Shown: positions 43,122-51,219 of the stretch, piece by piece
Layout: each line of letters opens with the position of its first letter
Position numbering within the stretch: position 1 is the first letter of the stretch
Source of the DNA: VRUE01 sp963702705
GTDB lineage: Bacteria; Actinomycetota; Thermoleophilia; Solirubrobacterales; 70-9
Reading direction: 5' to 3'
DNA: 64,000 nt
NCBI GenBank assembly: GCA_963702705.1
Contig: CAVPDR010000002.1
Coordinates: 1,178,001-1,242,000 of the forward strand
Translations under genes and position numbers: made by a program
Notes under the pieces: model-generated
Told to the model about the DNA's origin: nothing
The model's input: only the letters and a program-made list of their open reading frames with translations
The model's database searches: none

Positions 43122-44453
43122 TCAGCGAATGGTCAGCGCCTCGCGGCGGCTTCCGTGCGGGGATGTGAGCGTCAATCGGTATCGACCGGGCAGGATCTGC
43201 CTGAGTGGCCTAAGGGCCAACCGCGCGCTCGCGGGGCTGACGGCCGCCGTACCGACTCCATAGAGCAGGCCGCCTTTCGCCAGGCGCGCCGAAAGCGTCC
43301 CGGCTCTCACCGGCCCGGGGACCAGCCTGCTCGTGCAGACGTGCTTTGCCGCGCCGCGTCGACGGTGCGAGGCCTTGGCCGCCACCGCTGCTGCGGTTCG
43401 GCAGCTGACCAACTGAACGGATCGGCTGGCCGAAGCCGGCCCCGAGCCGCCTGCTCCGCCGGTACCCGAGGCTTCGCTGACCGGGATGTAGGTGAAGGAG
43501 TCTGAGTCGGTCTCAGGGCTTATTCCGCCGCGGGTCTCCACCCGGATTGGGACCGTGCCTTCGCCGGGGGGAGCGGTCGCGACGATTTCGCTATCCGATC
43601 GCACTTCGAATTGGGCAGCACCACACGGGGCAATCCATAGCGGCCGTGGCGTGCCGCACGTCAATTCGGCCGAGCCGAAATCGACCGAACTGTTGAACGG
43701 TCCGATGAGGCCGAGGAAAACTAAGGATTGAAACCCACTGCCGTGGATTGCGACCTTGGTGCCGCCGGCCGCCGAGCCGCTGCTCGGTTCCACGCTCGTG
43801 ATTGTCGGCCCATAGGTGAAGGTATCTGGAGGGGTGGTGTCGGGGACAAACGAGACGTGGCTTTCGCCTTCCGGGGTCAGCACCCCGACGCTGACGACGT
43901 TTTCGCCCGGCGTAACCGGCGGGGACACGGCCGTAATCGAGCCGTCTGGGTTTTCGGAGAAGCTCAACGCCGGAGTGGATTCAAAATTGACTGCCGTGGC
44001 TCCTTCGAGGCCGAAACCGCTGATGGTCACGGGAGTTCCCCCGACCGCGGGGCCTCGGCGCGGCGTGATCTTACCGACCACCGGCCCGTAACCAAACTGG
44101 TCCTGTGGGCTGACTTCGCTTGTGCCGTCCGGCGTGGTAACGGTCACGTTTAGCACGCCCTGAGCGCCAACCGGCGGCGAAACGGCACTGATCGAGGTGT
44201 CCGAGTTGACCGTGAAGCTTTCGGCTTCGAGTAAACCGAAATTGACTGCTGTGGCCCCGGTGAAGCCGGAGCCAAGGATGGTCACCGCGGTGCCACCCAC
44301 TTCCGGACCGTCGTTTGGCTGAAGTTCGTCGACAACCGGACTGGCGATGGCTGCCTGCGCGCCGATGGCCAAGACCACGATCCAACTCATGAGCAGCGCG
44401 ACCAAGATCGGCCCGTAGACCAATCGCCGCGAGCCAGGTTGCCTTATGCCCAC
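43122..44453 (-). CDS. Secreted IPT/TIG-domain protein 3 of four
   Basis: 443 residues from GTG 44453 preceded by AAGGAGG. Same layout: export signal (ILVALLMSWIVVLAIGAQAA), three TIG domains, Ser/Gly linker (GTGGAGGSGPASASRSVQLV) and a basic C-terminus ending SPHGSRREALTIR. Its C-terminal half is almost identical to that of protein 4 at DNA level, including about 90 bases after the stop, marking a recent duplication with a period near 1.48 kb. The upstream motif is at 44519-44535. Confidence 0.85.
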   Translation of the reverse strand: MGIRQPGSRRLVYGPILVALLMSWIVVLAIGAQAAIASPVVDELQPNDGPEVGGTAVTILGSGFTGATAVNFGLLEAESFTVNSDTSISAVSPPVGAQGVLNVTVTTPDGTSEVSPQDQFGYGPVVGKITPRRGPAVGGTPVTISGFGLEGATAVNFESTPALSFSENPDGSITAVSPPVTPGENVVSVGVLTPEGESHVSFVPDTTPPDTFTYGPTITSVEPSSGSAAGGTKVAIHGSGFQSLVFLGLIGPFNSSVDFGSAELTCGTPRPLWIAPCGAAQFEVRSDSEIVATAPPGEGTVPIRVETRGGISPETDSDSFTYIPVSEASGTGGAGGSGPASASRSVQLVSCRTAAAVAAKASHRRRGAAKHVCTSRLVPGPVRAGTLSARLAKGGLLYGVGTAAVSPASARLALRPLRQILPGRYRLTLTSPHGSRREALTIR

Positions 44454-44518
44454 TTTGTCGCCCCTCCTTCTGCGGCCATGGACTTGCCGACTGAAGTTAC
44501 GGCATTAACCATAGCTAT

Positions 44519-44535
44519 GCAACTTGTTGTCTGTG
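44519..44535. promoter_or_regulatory. Shared upstream motif, copy c
   Basis: GCAACTTGTTGTCTGTG, identical to copies a and b, 66 bases upstream of TIG gene 3. Confidence 0.65.
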
Positions 44536-44604
44536 TAGGCGAAGGGGCCACTTGTGCAGCTTCCTGTCGCGTGACCGTTGTGAGCGCCCTCGATGCCGGG
44601 CGTC

Positions 44605-45954
44605 TCAGCGAATGGTCAGCGCCTCGCGGCGGCTTCCGTGCGGGGATATGAGCGTCAACCTGTATCGACCGGGCAGGATCTGCCTGAGTGGCCTAAGGGC
44701 CAACCGCGCGCTCGCGGGGCTGACGGCCGCCGTACCGACTCCATAGAGCAGGCCGCCTTTCGCCAAGCGCGCCGAGAGCGTCCCGGCCCTCACCGGCCCG
44801 GGGACCAGCCTGCTCGTGCAGACGTGCTTTGCCGCGCGGCTCGCCCCGCGTCGACGGTGCGAGGCCTTGGCCGCCACCGCTGCTGCGGTTCGGCAGCTGA
44901 CCAACTGAACGGAACGGCTGGCCGAAGCCGGCCCCGAGCCGCCTGCTCCGCCGGTACCCGGTACTTCGCTGACCGGGATGTAGGTGAAGGAATCTGAGTC
45001 GGTCTCAGGGCTTATTCCGCCGCGGGTCTCCACTCGGATTGGGACCGTGCCTTCGCCGGGGGGAGCGGTCGCGACGATTTCGCTATCCGATCGCACTTCG
45101 AATTGGGCAGCACCACACGGGCCAATCCATAGCGGCCGTGGCGTGCCGCACGTCAATTCGGTCGAGCCGAAATCGACCGAACTGTTGAACGGTCCGATGA
45201 GGCCGAGGAAAACTAAGGATTGAAACCCACTGCCGTGGATTGCGACCTTGGTGCCGCCGGCCGCCGAGCCGCTGCTCGGTTCCACGCTCGTGATCGTCGG
45301 CCCATAGGTGAAGGCATTTGGGGGGGTAGTGTCGGGGACGAAGGAGATATGGCTTTCGCCTTCAGGCGTCAGCACGACTATGCTGACGACGTTTTCGCCC
45401 GGAGTGACCGGCGGAGATACGGCGGTGATCGAGCCGTCTGGGTTTTCGGAGAAACTCGCGGCGGGAGCAGGGCCAAAATTGACCCCAGTGGCTCCTTCGA
45501 GGCCGAAACCGCTGATGGTCACGGAAGTTCCCCCGACCGCAGGGCCTCGGCGCGGCGTGATCTTACCGACCACCGGCCCGTAACCAAACTGGTCCTGAGG
45601 ACCAACGACACTCCCGCCGTCCGGCGTGGTCACCATTACGTCCACCACTGCCCTATCGCCAGCCGGCGGCGAAACAGCGGTGATCGAGGTGTCCGAGTTG
45701 ACCGTGAAGCTTTCGGCTTCGCGTAAACCGAAATTGACTGCCGTGGCCCCGCTGAAGCCGGAGCCGAGGATGGTGACGGCCGTGCCGCCGGCTTCCGGAC
45801 CGTGATTCGGCTGAAGTTCGTCGACAACCGGACTGGCAATGGCTGCCTGCGCGCCGACGGTCAAGACCACGGCCCAAGTCACGAGCAATACGGCCAAGAT
45901 CGGCCCGTAGACCAATCGCTGCGACCGGATACGGCCTGAGCCTACGATAAGCAA
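44605..45954 (-). CDS. Secreted IPT/TIG-domain protein 4 of four, altered 5' end
   Basis: 449 residues if started at TTG 45954; there is no ATG or GTG before the signal region (IRSQRLVYGPILAVLLVTWA). The other three copies have a GTG start with an AAGGAGG/GAGGAG site and 50-70 bases between the conserved motif and the start. Here the motif (45951-45963) overlaps the TTG, so a leader of roughly 60 bases seems to have been lost. Three TIG domains and the C-terminus are intact and nearly identical to protein 3. Expression may be impaired. Confidence 0.75.
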   Translation of the reverse strand: MLIVGSGRIRSQRLVYGPILAVLLVTWAVVLTVGAQAAIASPVVDELQPNHGPEAGGTAVTILGSGFSGATAVNFGLREAESFTVNSDTSITAVSPPAGDRAVVDVMVTTPDGGSVVGPQDQFGYGPVVGKITPRRGPAVGGTSVTISGFGLEGATGVNFGPAPAASFSENPDGSITAVSPPVTPGENVVSIVVLTPEGESHISFVPDTTPPNAFTYGPTITSVEPSSGSAAGGTKVAIHGSGFQSLVFLGLIGPFNSSVDFGSTELTCGTPRPLWIGPCGAAQFEVRSDSEIVATAPPGEGTVPIRVETRGGISPETDSDSFTYIPVSEVPGTGGAGGSGPASASRSVQLVSCRTAAAVAAKASHRRRGASRAAKHVCTSRLVPGPVRAGTLSARLAKGGLLYGVGTAAVSPASARLALRPLRQILPGRYRLTLISPHGSRREALTIR

Positions 45955-45963
45955 CTTGTTGTC
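45951..45963. promoter_or_regulatory. Shared upstream motif, copy d (shortened)
   Basis: GCAACTTGTTGTC followed by CGAAT instead of TGTG; it overlaps the putative TTG start of TIG gene 4, unlike the other copies. Confidence 0.55.
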
Positions 45964-46387
45964 CGAATTTCAGCCATGTAGCTCCCCGCTTCTACTACTC
46001 GAATATTACTAACTAGTCCTACATTTGTCAACGCAGGCGGAATTCTTAGCGGATTTTCGCCAGTCGGGGCAGCTTCCCTTGTCTCGAGGGCAGCTTTGCC
46101 ACGCCAAAGCGAACGAGAGGCGAACCGCACGCGCGGGCCTCGCCCGCGACCCGGCTTACCCGACGATCTCGAGCGCCGCTGCGCGCCCCGACATTTCATC
46201 AGCTTCCCCATCTGCCGCAAAGGCTATAGCATCCGCGCAACTTATTGTCTGCATTTCAACAAATCTACTCCGCAATTTTGTTGCTAAGCAGATACTTAGT
46301 AATCGTATCTTACAAAGAAAAGAGTTGCGTTTCAGCCAATTGTCTGGTCGGGTGGCGGCTTCGGCACCCAAGGGCAGAGGAGGGAAA
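45964..46387. promoter_or_regulatory. Divergent intergenic region before the propeller gene
   Basis: About 420 bases without a supported gene; an open frame crosses it but has no protein-like features. It is AT-rich at 45985-46030 and 46230-46330, carries motif copy e, and ends with the ribosome site GAGGAGGGAAA before ATG 46388. A promoter for the propeller gene probably lies around 46255-46325, where runs such as TACTTAGTAATCGTATCTTA occur. Confidence 0.45.
46237..46251. promoter_or_regulatory. Shared upstream motif, copy e
   Basis: GCAACTTATTGTCTG (one mismatch) in the divergent region between TIG gene 4 and the propeller protein gene, about 137 bases before the latter's ATG. Relative to this plus-strand gene the motif is inverted compared with the other copies. 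Confidence 0.5.
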
Positions 46388-49300
46388 ATGGAGAGTTGCA
46401 GTCAGGGTCAGCACCCATTAGCCGCGCAGAAGGTGTCGCATCGAGGACGAGACCTGACGCGCTGCCGGCGCGCCTCGATTCTCGCGAGCTTCTTCTTTGT
46501 CGCAGCGCTGGCGGCGGCGCCTCCCTCCCTGGCGCGGGAAGTAACGACTCACGGCGGGCCGGTCGAGACCCAGCCGCATGTGTATGCGATTTTCTGGGGC
46601 TCAAGCTGGAACGGAGCGGGAGCGGAAGTGCGGGGAGCGCTCGAAACCCTCTACAAACAGATTCCCGGCTCCGAATGGCAGGGCATCCTCACGCAGTACT
46701 GGGGCCCCGAAGGCTTCCCATCCCACAGCCTGTCCTTCACCTCCTACACCGACACCGCCCATGACGGTGCGCTCTCCAATGTGACGGACGCAGCTGTTAG
46801 AACCGAGGTCAGAGAAATCATCGCGGCAAACAAAGCCAACGGATGGCCGCAGAGTCCCAGCGTCAACGACCAGTTCGTTCTCCTTACTCCGCCCGGATCT
46901 CTCTATGCGACCGAACCCGCCGCCTGTGGGGCTCATAATTACATGCAGGAATCGCCTCAGGCTGTTTATGCCCTCGTAAGCTGGGGCTTTCTCAATGAAA
47001 AAGGAGCATACGGAGACTGTGGCCACACGGTCACCGCAGCGCACGAGTTCGCCGAGGCGGTCGTCGACCCCCGGCTCACCGGCTGGAAAGATTGGAGTTC
47101 ATCCGGAGAAGGCGAGATCGCGGACATCTGCGGTCGGGAAAAAGAAGGTTCGGTGGGGGGAATGGCGGTAACGAGTCTGTGGGACAACAGCTCCAAAGGA
47201 CCTTTTGGCGAAAGCAAAGGTTATTGCTCGGGCGCGGACTACGCCCCGCCGCAGAACGCGCCGCAGATCCTGACCGAAGCGGCCAGTGCTGCGCCCTTAG
47301 AAGCGACGCTCCACGGCACGATCACCCCCAATGGCCTGGACGTCGGCAACTACTACTTCGAATGGGGCACGACAGCCAAAAAATTCGGACACAAAACGGC
47401 CGCGAAAGGCTGGTGCTGTGGCCCATTCGCTTCCGAAGTAGAACCAGCCACGATCACCGGACTCCTGCGGAATACCACCTACTACTTCAGGCTCGTGGTC
47501 GAAGGGCCCAAAGAACTCGAAGGAACCAGCGTGATTCCAGGCTCCGAACTGAGCTTCACCACCCCCGACTGGCGCCCGACGGTCACGACCAACGCCCCAA
47601 GCGACGTCCGCCTGCACCAGTTGACGATGAACGGCATCGCCAACCCGCACACCCTCAGCACGACCTACCACTTCGACTTCCTCAGCGATGCGAGCTGCCT
47701 GGCGAACATCGAAAAAGCCGGCAAAGAACATTGCTTCGACGGCGCCACCAGCGTCCCGGCGAGCCCCGAAGGAATCGGATCGGGGACCAAAGACGTCGCG
47801 CTCGGCAAAACCGTCGAAGGGCTCGAACCGTGGGCCGGCTACGACTACAGGATCGTCGCCACCAATTCCGAAGCGACCACGTACGGAGCCCGGATCACGG
47901 TCGCGACCAACGGCAAATGGACCCTCGAAGACCCTCCCGATCCGAAAGCCAGCAACTCCACCACCCTGGCCGACGTCTCCTGCACCTCCCAGACCTCCTG
48001 CCTGGGGGTCGGCTATGACAACTATGCGGGCCGCAGCCTGGGCGAGTTTTGGAACGGCACGAAATGGGCCCTGATCAGCGGCGGGGAAGCCCAGTACCCG
48101 ACCGCGGTCTCCTGCGGGTCGAGCACCTCCTGCTGGGCGGTCGGCTCAAAGCTCTCCGACGCCAGCCCCCTGGTCCAGAGCTGGGTCCAGGAAGAAGGGG
48201 AATGGGGAAGCTCCGCGGCGACCAAACTCATCACCCCCAGCGGTGGAACCAACCTCCACGTCAACGGCATCGCCTGCACCGCGGCGAGCGAATGCACCGC
48301 GGTCGGCTACTACCTCAAGGAAGGCCACAACCGAGCCCTGGTCGAGCGGCTCAAATCCTCCACCTGGACGCTGCAGACCCCGCCTGAACTCGCCGACGCC
48401 GTGCTCGAAGACATCGCCTGCACCGCGGCCAACGCCTGCACCGCGGTCGGCTACCGCTCGGGCGCCACGCTCGAATCCCTCGCCGAGCACTGGAACGGCG
48501 AAAAATGGAGCACCGTCGCGGTTGGCGCTCCGATCGGCAAAGGATTCGAACTGCTGCGGTTGAGCGCGATCTCCTGCACGGCGGCAAACGCGTGCATGGC
48601 CACGGGCTACTTCATCGACGAAGAATTCGAAGAAGGCCTGCCCTTCGCCGCCACCTATGAAGGCAGCAAATTCACGCTCACCTCGATGCCCAAACTGAGC
48701 GCGGGAACGGCGCTCGGCGACGTCTCCTGCACCGCCGCAAACTCCTGCCTTTCAGTGGGGCAGACCGCAGGCGGCAAAAGCACCCAGGCCTTTGTCTGGA
48801 ACGGCAGCGAATGGCTGGCGCAGGCCTCGCCGACCCCCGCCGGCAAGACCGCCTGGCTCACCGGAGTCGCCTGCAACTCGCCCCTGGCCTGCACGATCGT
48901 CGGCTGGGACTACGGCGGCGGCGAATGGCTCTCGCTGGCGGAGCGCTACAGCTCCAAATGGACCCTCGAAGACCCACCCGATCCGAAAGCCAGCAACTCC
49001 ACCACCCTGGCCGACGTCTCCTGCACCTCCCAGACCTCCTGCCTGGGGGTGGGCTATGACAACTATGCGGGCCGCAGCCTGGGCGAGTTTTGGAACGGCA
49101 CGAAATGGGCCCTGATCAGCGGCGGGGAAGCCCAGTACCCGACCGCGGTCTCCTGCGGGTCGACCACCTCCTGCTGGGCGGTCGGCTCAAAGCTCTCCGA
49201 CGCCAGCCCCCTGGTCCAGAGCTGGGTCCAAGAAGAAGGGGAATGGGGAAGCTCCGCGGCGACCAAACTCATCACCCCCAGCGGTGGGACCAACCTCCAC

Positions 49301-49996
49301 GTCAACGGCATCGCCTGCACCGCGGCGAGCGAATGCACCGCGGTCGGCTACTACCTCAAAGAAGGCCACAACCGAGCCCTGGTCGAGCGGCTCAAATCCT
49401 CCACCTGGACGCTGCAGACCCCGCCTGAACTCGCCGACGCCGTGCTCGAAGACATCGCCTGCACCGCGGCCAACGCCTGCACCGCGGTCGGCTACCGCTC
49501 GGGCGCCACGCTCGAATCCCTCGCCGAGCACTGGAACGGGGAAAAATGGAGCACCGTCTCGGTTGGCGCTCCGATCGGCAAAGGATTCGAACTGCTGCGG
49601 CTGAGCGCGATCTCCTGCACGGCGGCCACCTCGTGCATGGCCACGGGCTACCTCGCCGATGAAGAAGTCGAGGAGGGCCTGCCCTTCGCCGTCATCTACG
49701 ACGGCAGCAAATTCTCTCTTGCGCCGTTCCCGAACCTAAGCGAAGGAACAGTGCTCGCCGACATCTCCTGCACGGCGGCAAACTCCTGCTTGACGGTGGG
49801 GCAGACCTCTGGCGGGGTCAGCACCCAGGCCGTTGTCTGGAACGGCAGCGAATGGCTGGCGCAGGCCTCGCCGACCCCCGCCGGCAAGACCGCCTGGCTC
49901 ACCGGAGTCGCCTGCAACTCGCCACTTGCCTGCACGATCGTCGGCTGGGACTACGGCGGCGGCGAATGGCTCTCGCTGGCGGAGCGCTGGGAATGA
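46388..49996 (+). CDS. Large secreted protein: protease-like domain, FN3-like domains, two seven-bladed propellers
   Basis: 1202 residues from ATG 46388 (GAGGAGGGAAA upstream). A basic n-region and signal peptide (ASILASFFFVAALAAAPPSL) lead to a domain with HTVTAAHEFAEAVVDPRLTG and EIADICG, resembling EXORDIUM/Phi-1-like or zincin-like secreted proteins. Residues about 300-505 hold two FN3-like units (NYYFEWGTTAKKFG, TTYHFDFLSDASC). Residues 510-856 and 857-1202 are two copies of a 347-residue unit. Each unit has seven repeats of about 49 residues with C-x5-C-x-x-x-G (DVSCTSQTSCLGVGY), fitting a seven-bladed beta-propeller with a disulfide per blade. Probably a surface-binding protein. Confidence 0.85.
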   Translation: MESCSQGQHPLAAQKVSHRGRDLTRCRRASILASFFFVAALAAAPPSLAREVTTHGGPVETQPHVYAIFWGSSWNGAGAEVRGALETLYKQIPGSEWQGILTQYWGPEGFPSHSLSFTSYTDTAHDGALSNVTDAAVRTEVREIIAANKANGWPQSPSVNDQFVLLTPPGSLYATEPAACGAHNYMQESPQAVYALVSWGFLNEKGAYGDCGHTVTAAHEFAEAVVDPRLTGWKDWSSSGEGEIADICGREKEGSVGGMAVTSLWDNSSKGPFGESKGYCSGADYAPPQNAPQILTEAASAAPLEATLHGTITPNGLDVGNYYFEWGTTAKKFGHKTAAKGWCCGPFASEVEPATITGLLRNTTYYFRLVVEGPKELEGTSVIPGSELSFTTPDWRPTVTTNAPSDVRLHQLTMNGIANPHTLSTTYHFDFLSDASCLANIEKAGKEHCFDGATSVPASPEGIGSGTKDVALGKTVEGLEPWAGYDYRIVATNSEATTYGARITVATNGKWTLEDPPDPKASNSTTLADVSCTSQTSCLGVGYDNYAGRSLGEFWNGTKWALISGGEAQYPTAVSCGSSTSCWAVGSKLSDASPLVQSWVQEEGEWGSSAATKLITPSGGTNLHVNGIACTAASECTAVGYYLKEGHNRALVERLKSSTWTLQTPPELADAVLEDIACTAANACTAVGYRSGATLESLAEHWNGEKWSTVAVGAPIGKGFELLRLSAISCTAANACMATGYFIDEEFEEGLPFAATYEGSKFTLTSMPKLSAGTALGDVSCTAANSCLSVGQTAGGKSTQAFVWNGSEWLAQASPTPAGKTAWLTGVACNSPLACTIVGWDYGGGEWLSLAERYSSKWTLEDPPDPKASNSTTLADVSCTSQTSCLGVGYDNYAGRSLGEFWNGTKWALISGGEAQYPTAVSCGSTTSCWAVGSKLSDASPLVQSWVQEEGEWGSSAATKLITPSGGTNLHVNGIACTAASECTAVGYYLKEGHNRALVERLKSSTWTLQTPPELADAVLEDIACTAANACTAVGYRSGATLESLAEHWNGEKWSTVSVGAPIGKGFELLRLSAISCTAATSCMATGYLADEEVEEGLPFAVIYDGSKFSLAPFPNLSEGTVLADISCTAANSCLTVGQTSGGVSTQAVVWNGSEWLAQASPTPAGKTAWLTGVACNSPLACTIVGWDYGGGEWLSLAERWE
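47915..48955 (+). repeat. Propeller-encoding unit 1 (1041 bp)
   Basis: First copy of an exact 1041-base (347-codon) direct tandem repeat within the secreted protein gene. Starts AAATGGACCCTCGAAGACCC. Confidence 0.92.
48956..49996 (+). repeat. Propeller-encoding unit 2 (1041 bp)
   Basis: Second copy, ending with the stop codon. Almost identical to unit 1 except for a block of about 200 bases (around 49630-49840 versus 48590-48800) that carries most amino-acid differences. Confidence 0.92.
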
Positions 49997-50000
49997 TCGA

Positions 50001-50073
50001 TGGGCGGTACTGGGCTCGAACCAGTGACTTCCTCCGTGTAAAGGAGGCGCTCTCCCAACTGAGCTAACCGCCC
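50001..50073 (-). tRNA. tRNA-Val (UAC)
   Basis: 73 bases without encoded CCA. Acceptor GGGCGGT (50073-50067) pairs with ACCGCCC; D arm GCTC-AGTTGGGA-GAGC; anticodon stem CCTCC/GGAGG with loop TTTACAC giving anticodon TAC; T arm CTGG-TTCGAGC-CCAG; discriminator A73. It lies 4 bases after the stop of the convergent propeller gene. Confidence 0.96.
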
Positions 50074-50143
50074 AGGCCTGTCGCTGATTATGAAACACGC
50101 GAGGCGGAATGGGAGCGCGGTCGGGGAATGGAAGAATGCGCGG

Positions 50144-50473
50144 ATGAGATTCGAGGTCTTCTGGCGGGTCGCGCTGGTGCAGCTGGTCGCGGTCGCGGTG
50201 CTCTCGCTGCTACTGGCGGCCGTCTTCTCCCACGGCTTCTTCGTCGCCTGGGGCTGGCTCGCCGGCCCCGCGGCGTGGCTGCTCTGCGCCTGGGTCACCG
50301 CCCGGGTGGTGGGACTCGACCTGCGGCTGACGCTCGTGCGCGCGGTTGTGGCGGGCCTGGTCAGCGCACTGGCCGTGTTGATCGGCCAGCACTGGCTCGG
50401 CGCGCTCGTCGCGGTCGGGCTCTTCGCCTACCTCTGCGCCCTGGACCGCGGCGGGCGGGCAGCGTGGACCTAG
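50144..50473 (+). CDS. Small membrane protein
   Basis: 109 residues from ATG 50144 (MRFEVFWRVALVQL). Four hydrophobic segments (LVQLVAVAVLSLLLAAVF, FVAWGWLAGPAAWLLCAWV, LVRAVVAGLVSALAVLIG, LGALVAVGLFAYLCAL). No family recognised. Its last 10 bases overlap the start of the SDR gene, so they are co-translated. Confidence 0.75.
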   Translation: MRFEVFWRVALVQLVAVAVLSLLLAAVFSHGFFVAWGWLAGPAAWLLCAWVTARVVGLDLRLTLVRAVVAGLVSALAVLIGQHWLGALVAVGLFAYLCALDRGGRAAWT

Positions 50474-51219
50474 GGCTGGAGGGTCGCGTCGCGCTGGTGA
50501 TGGGCGCCAGCCGCGGCCTCGGCCGAGCGATCGCGGCAACGCTGGCGGAAGAGGGTGCGCGGGTGGCGATCGCGAGCCGCTCAGGGGAGAAGCTCGAGCA
50601 GGCGGCGACCGAGATCGGCGCGGCGGCGACACCGTTCGTCGCCGACGCCTCCGACCTGGATCGGCTCGCCGTCCTGCCCGGCGAGGTCGCCGCGGCGCTG
50701 GGCCCGGTCGAGATCCTCGTCACCAACACGGGCGGGCCGCCGTTCGGCGGCGCCCTCGACCACGGGCTCGAGGAGTGGGAGACCGCGTACCGCTCGCTGG
50801 TCCTCGCGCCCCGCGTCCTCTCCGGCGCAGTCCTGCCTGCCATGCGCGAGCGCGGCTGGGGCCGGATCGTCAACGTCGGCTCCAGCTCGACCCGAGAGCC
50901 GATCCCAGGGCTCAATCTCTCCAACGCCCACCGCATGGCCGCGGTCGGCTTCCTGAAGACGCTCTCGCGCGAGGTGGCCGCCGACGGGATCACCGTCAAC
51001 ACGGTCGCCACCGGCCGCTTCGGAACCGAACGCCTCGCCGCCGCGGACGGCTCACTCGAAGGCGCCGAAGAGTCCGCCAAGCAGGAAGTCCCGGCGGCCC
51101 GCCTCGGCCGCCCGGACGAGTACGGCGACCTGGTGGCCTTCCTCTGCTCCAACCGCGCCGCCTACATAACCGGCACGGTCATCCCCATCGACGGCGGCCT
51201 CCTCCGCTCGGCCTTCTAG
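50464..51219 (+). CDS. Short-chain dehydrogenase/reductase with atypical active site
   Basis: 251 residues from GTG 50464. Cofactor motif VALVMGASRGLGRAIA, the NNAG position is LVTNTGGPPFGG, and the catalytic Ser strand is VNVGSSSTREP. Where YxxxK is expected the sequence is LNLSNAHRMAAVGFLK, lacking Tyr and Lys at the usual positions. The end GTVIPIDGGLLRSAF is standard. So it is an SDR subgroup with a divergent catalytic tetrad, substrate unknown. It overlaps the convergent lysS stop by 4 bases. Confidence 0.88.
   Translation: MDLGLEGRVALVMGASRGLGRAIAATLAEEGARVAIASRSGEKLEQAATEIGAAATPFVADASDLDRLAVLPGEVAAALGPVEILVTNTGGPPFGGALDHGLEEWETAYRSLVLAPRVLSGAVLPAMRERGWGRIVNVGSSSTREPIPGLNLSNAHRMAAVGFLKTLSREVAADGITVNTVATGRFGTERLAAADGSLEGAEESAKQEVPAARLGRPDEYGDLVAFLCSNRAAYITGTVIPIDGGLLRSAF

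Noticed and set aside
46025..46387. N-terminal extension of the propeller protein by 121 codons
   Set aside because: The extension lacks protein-like features, includes the shared upstream motif, and ATG 46388 has a strong ribosome site followed by a signal peptide.
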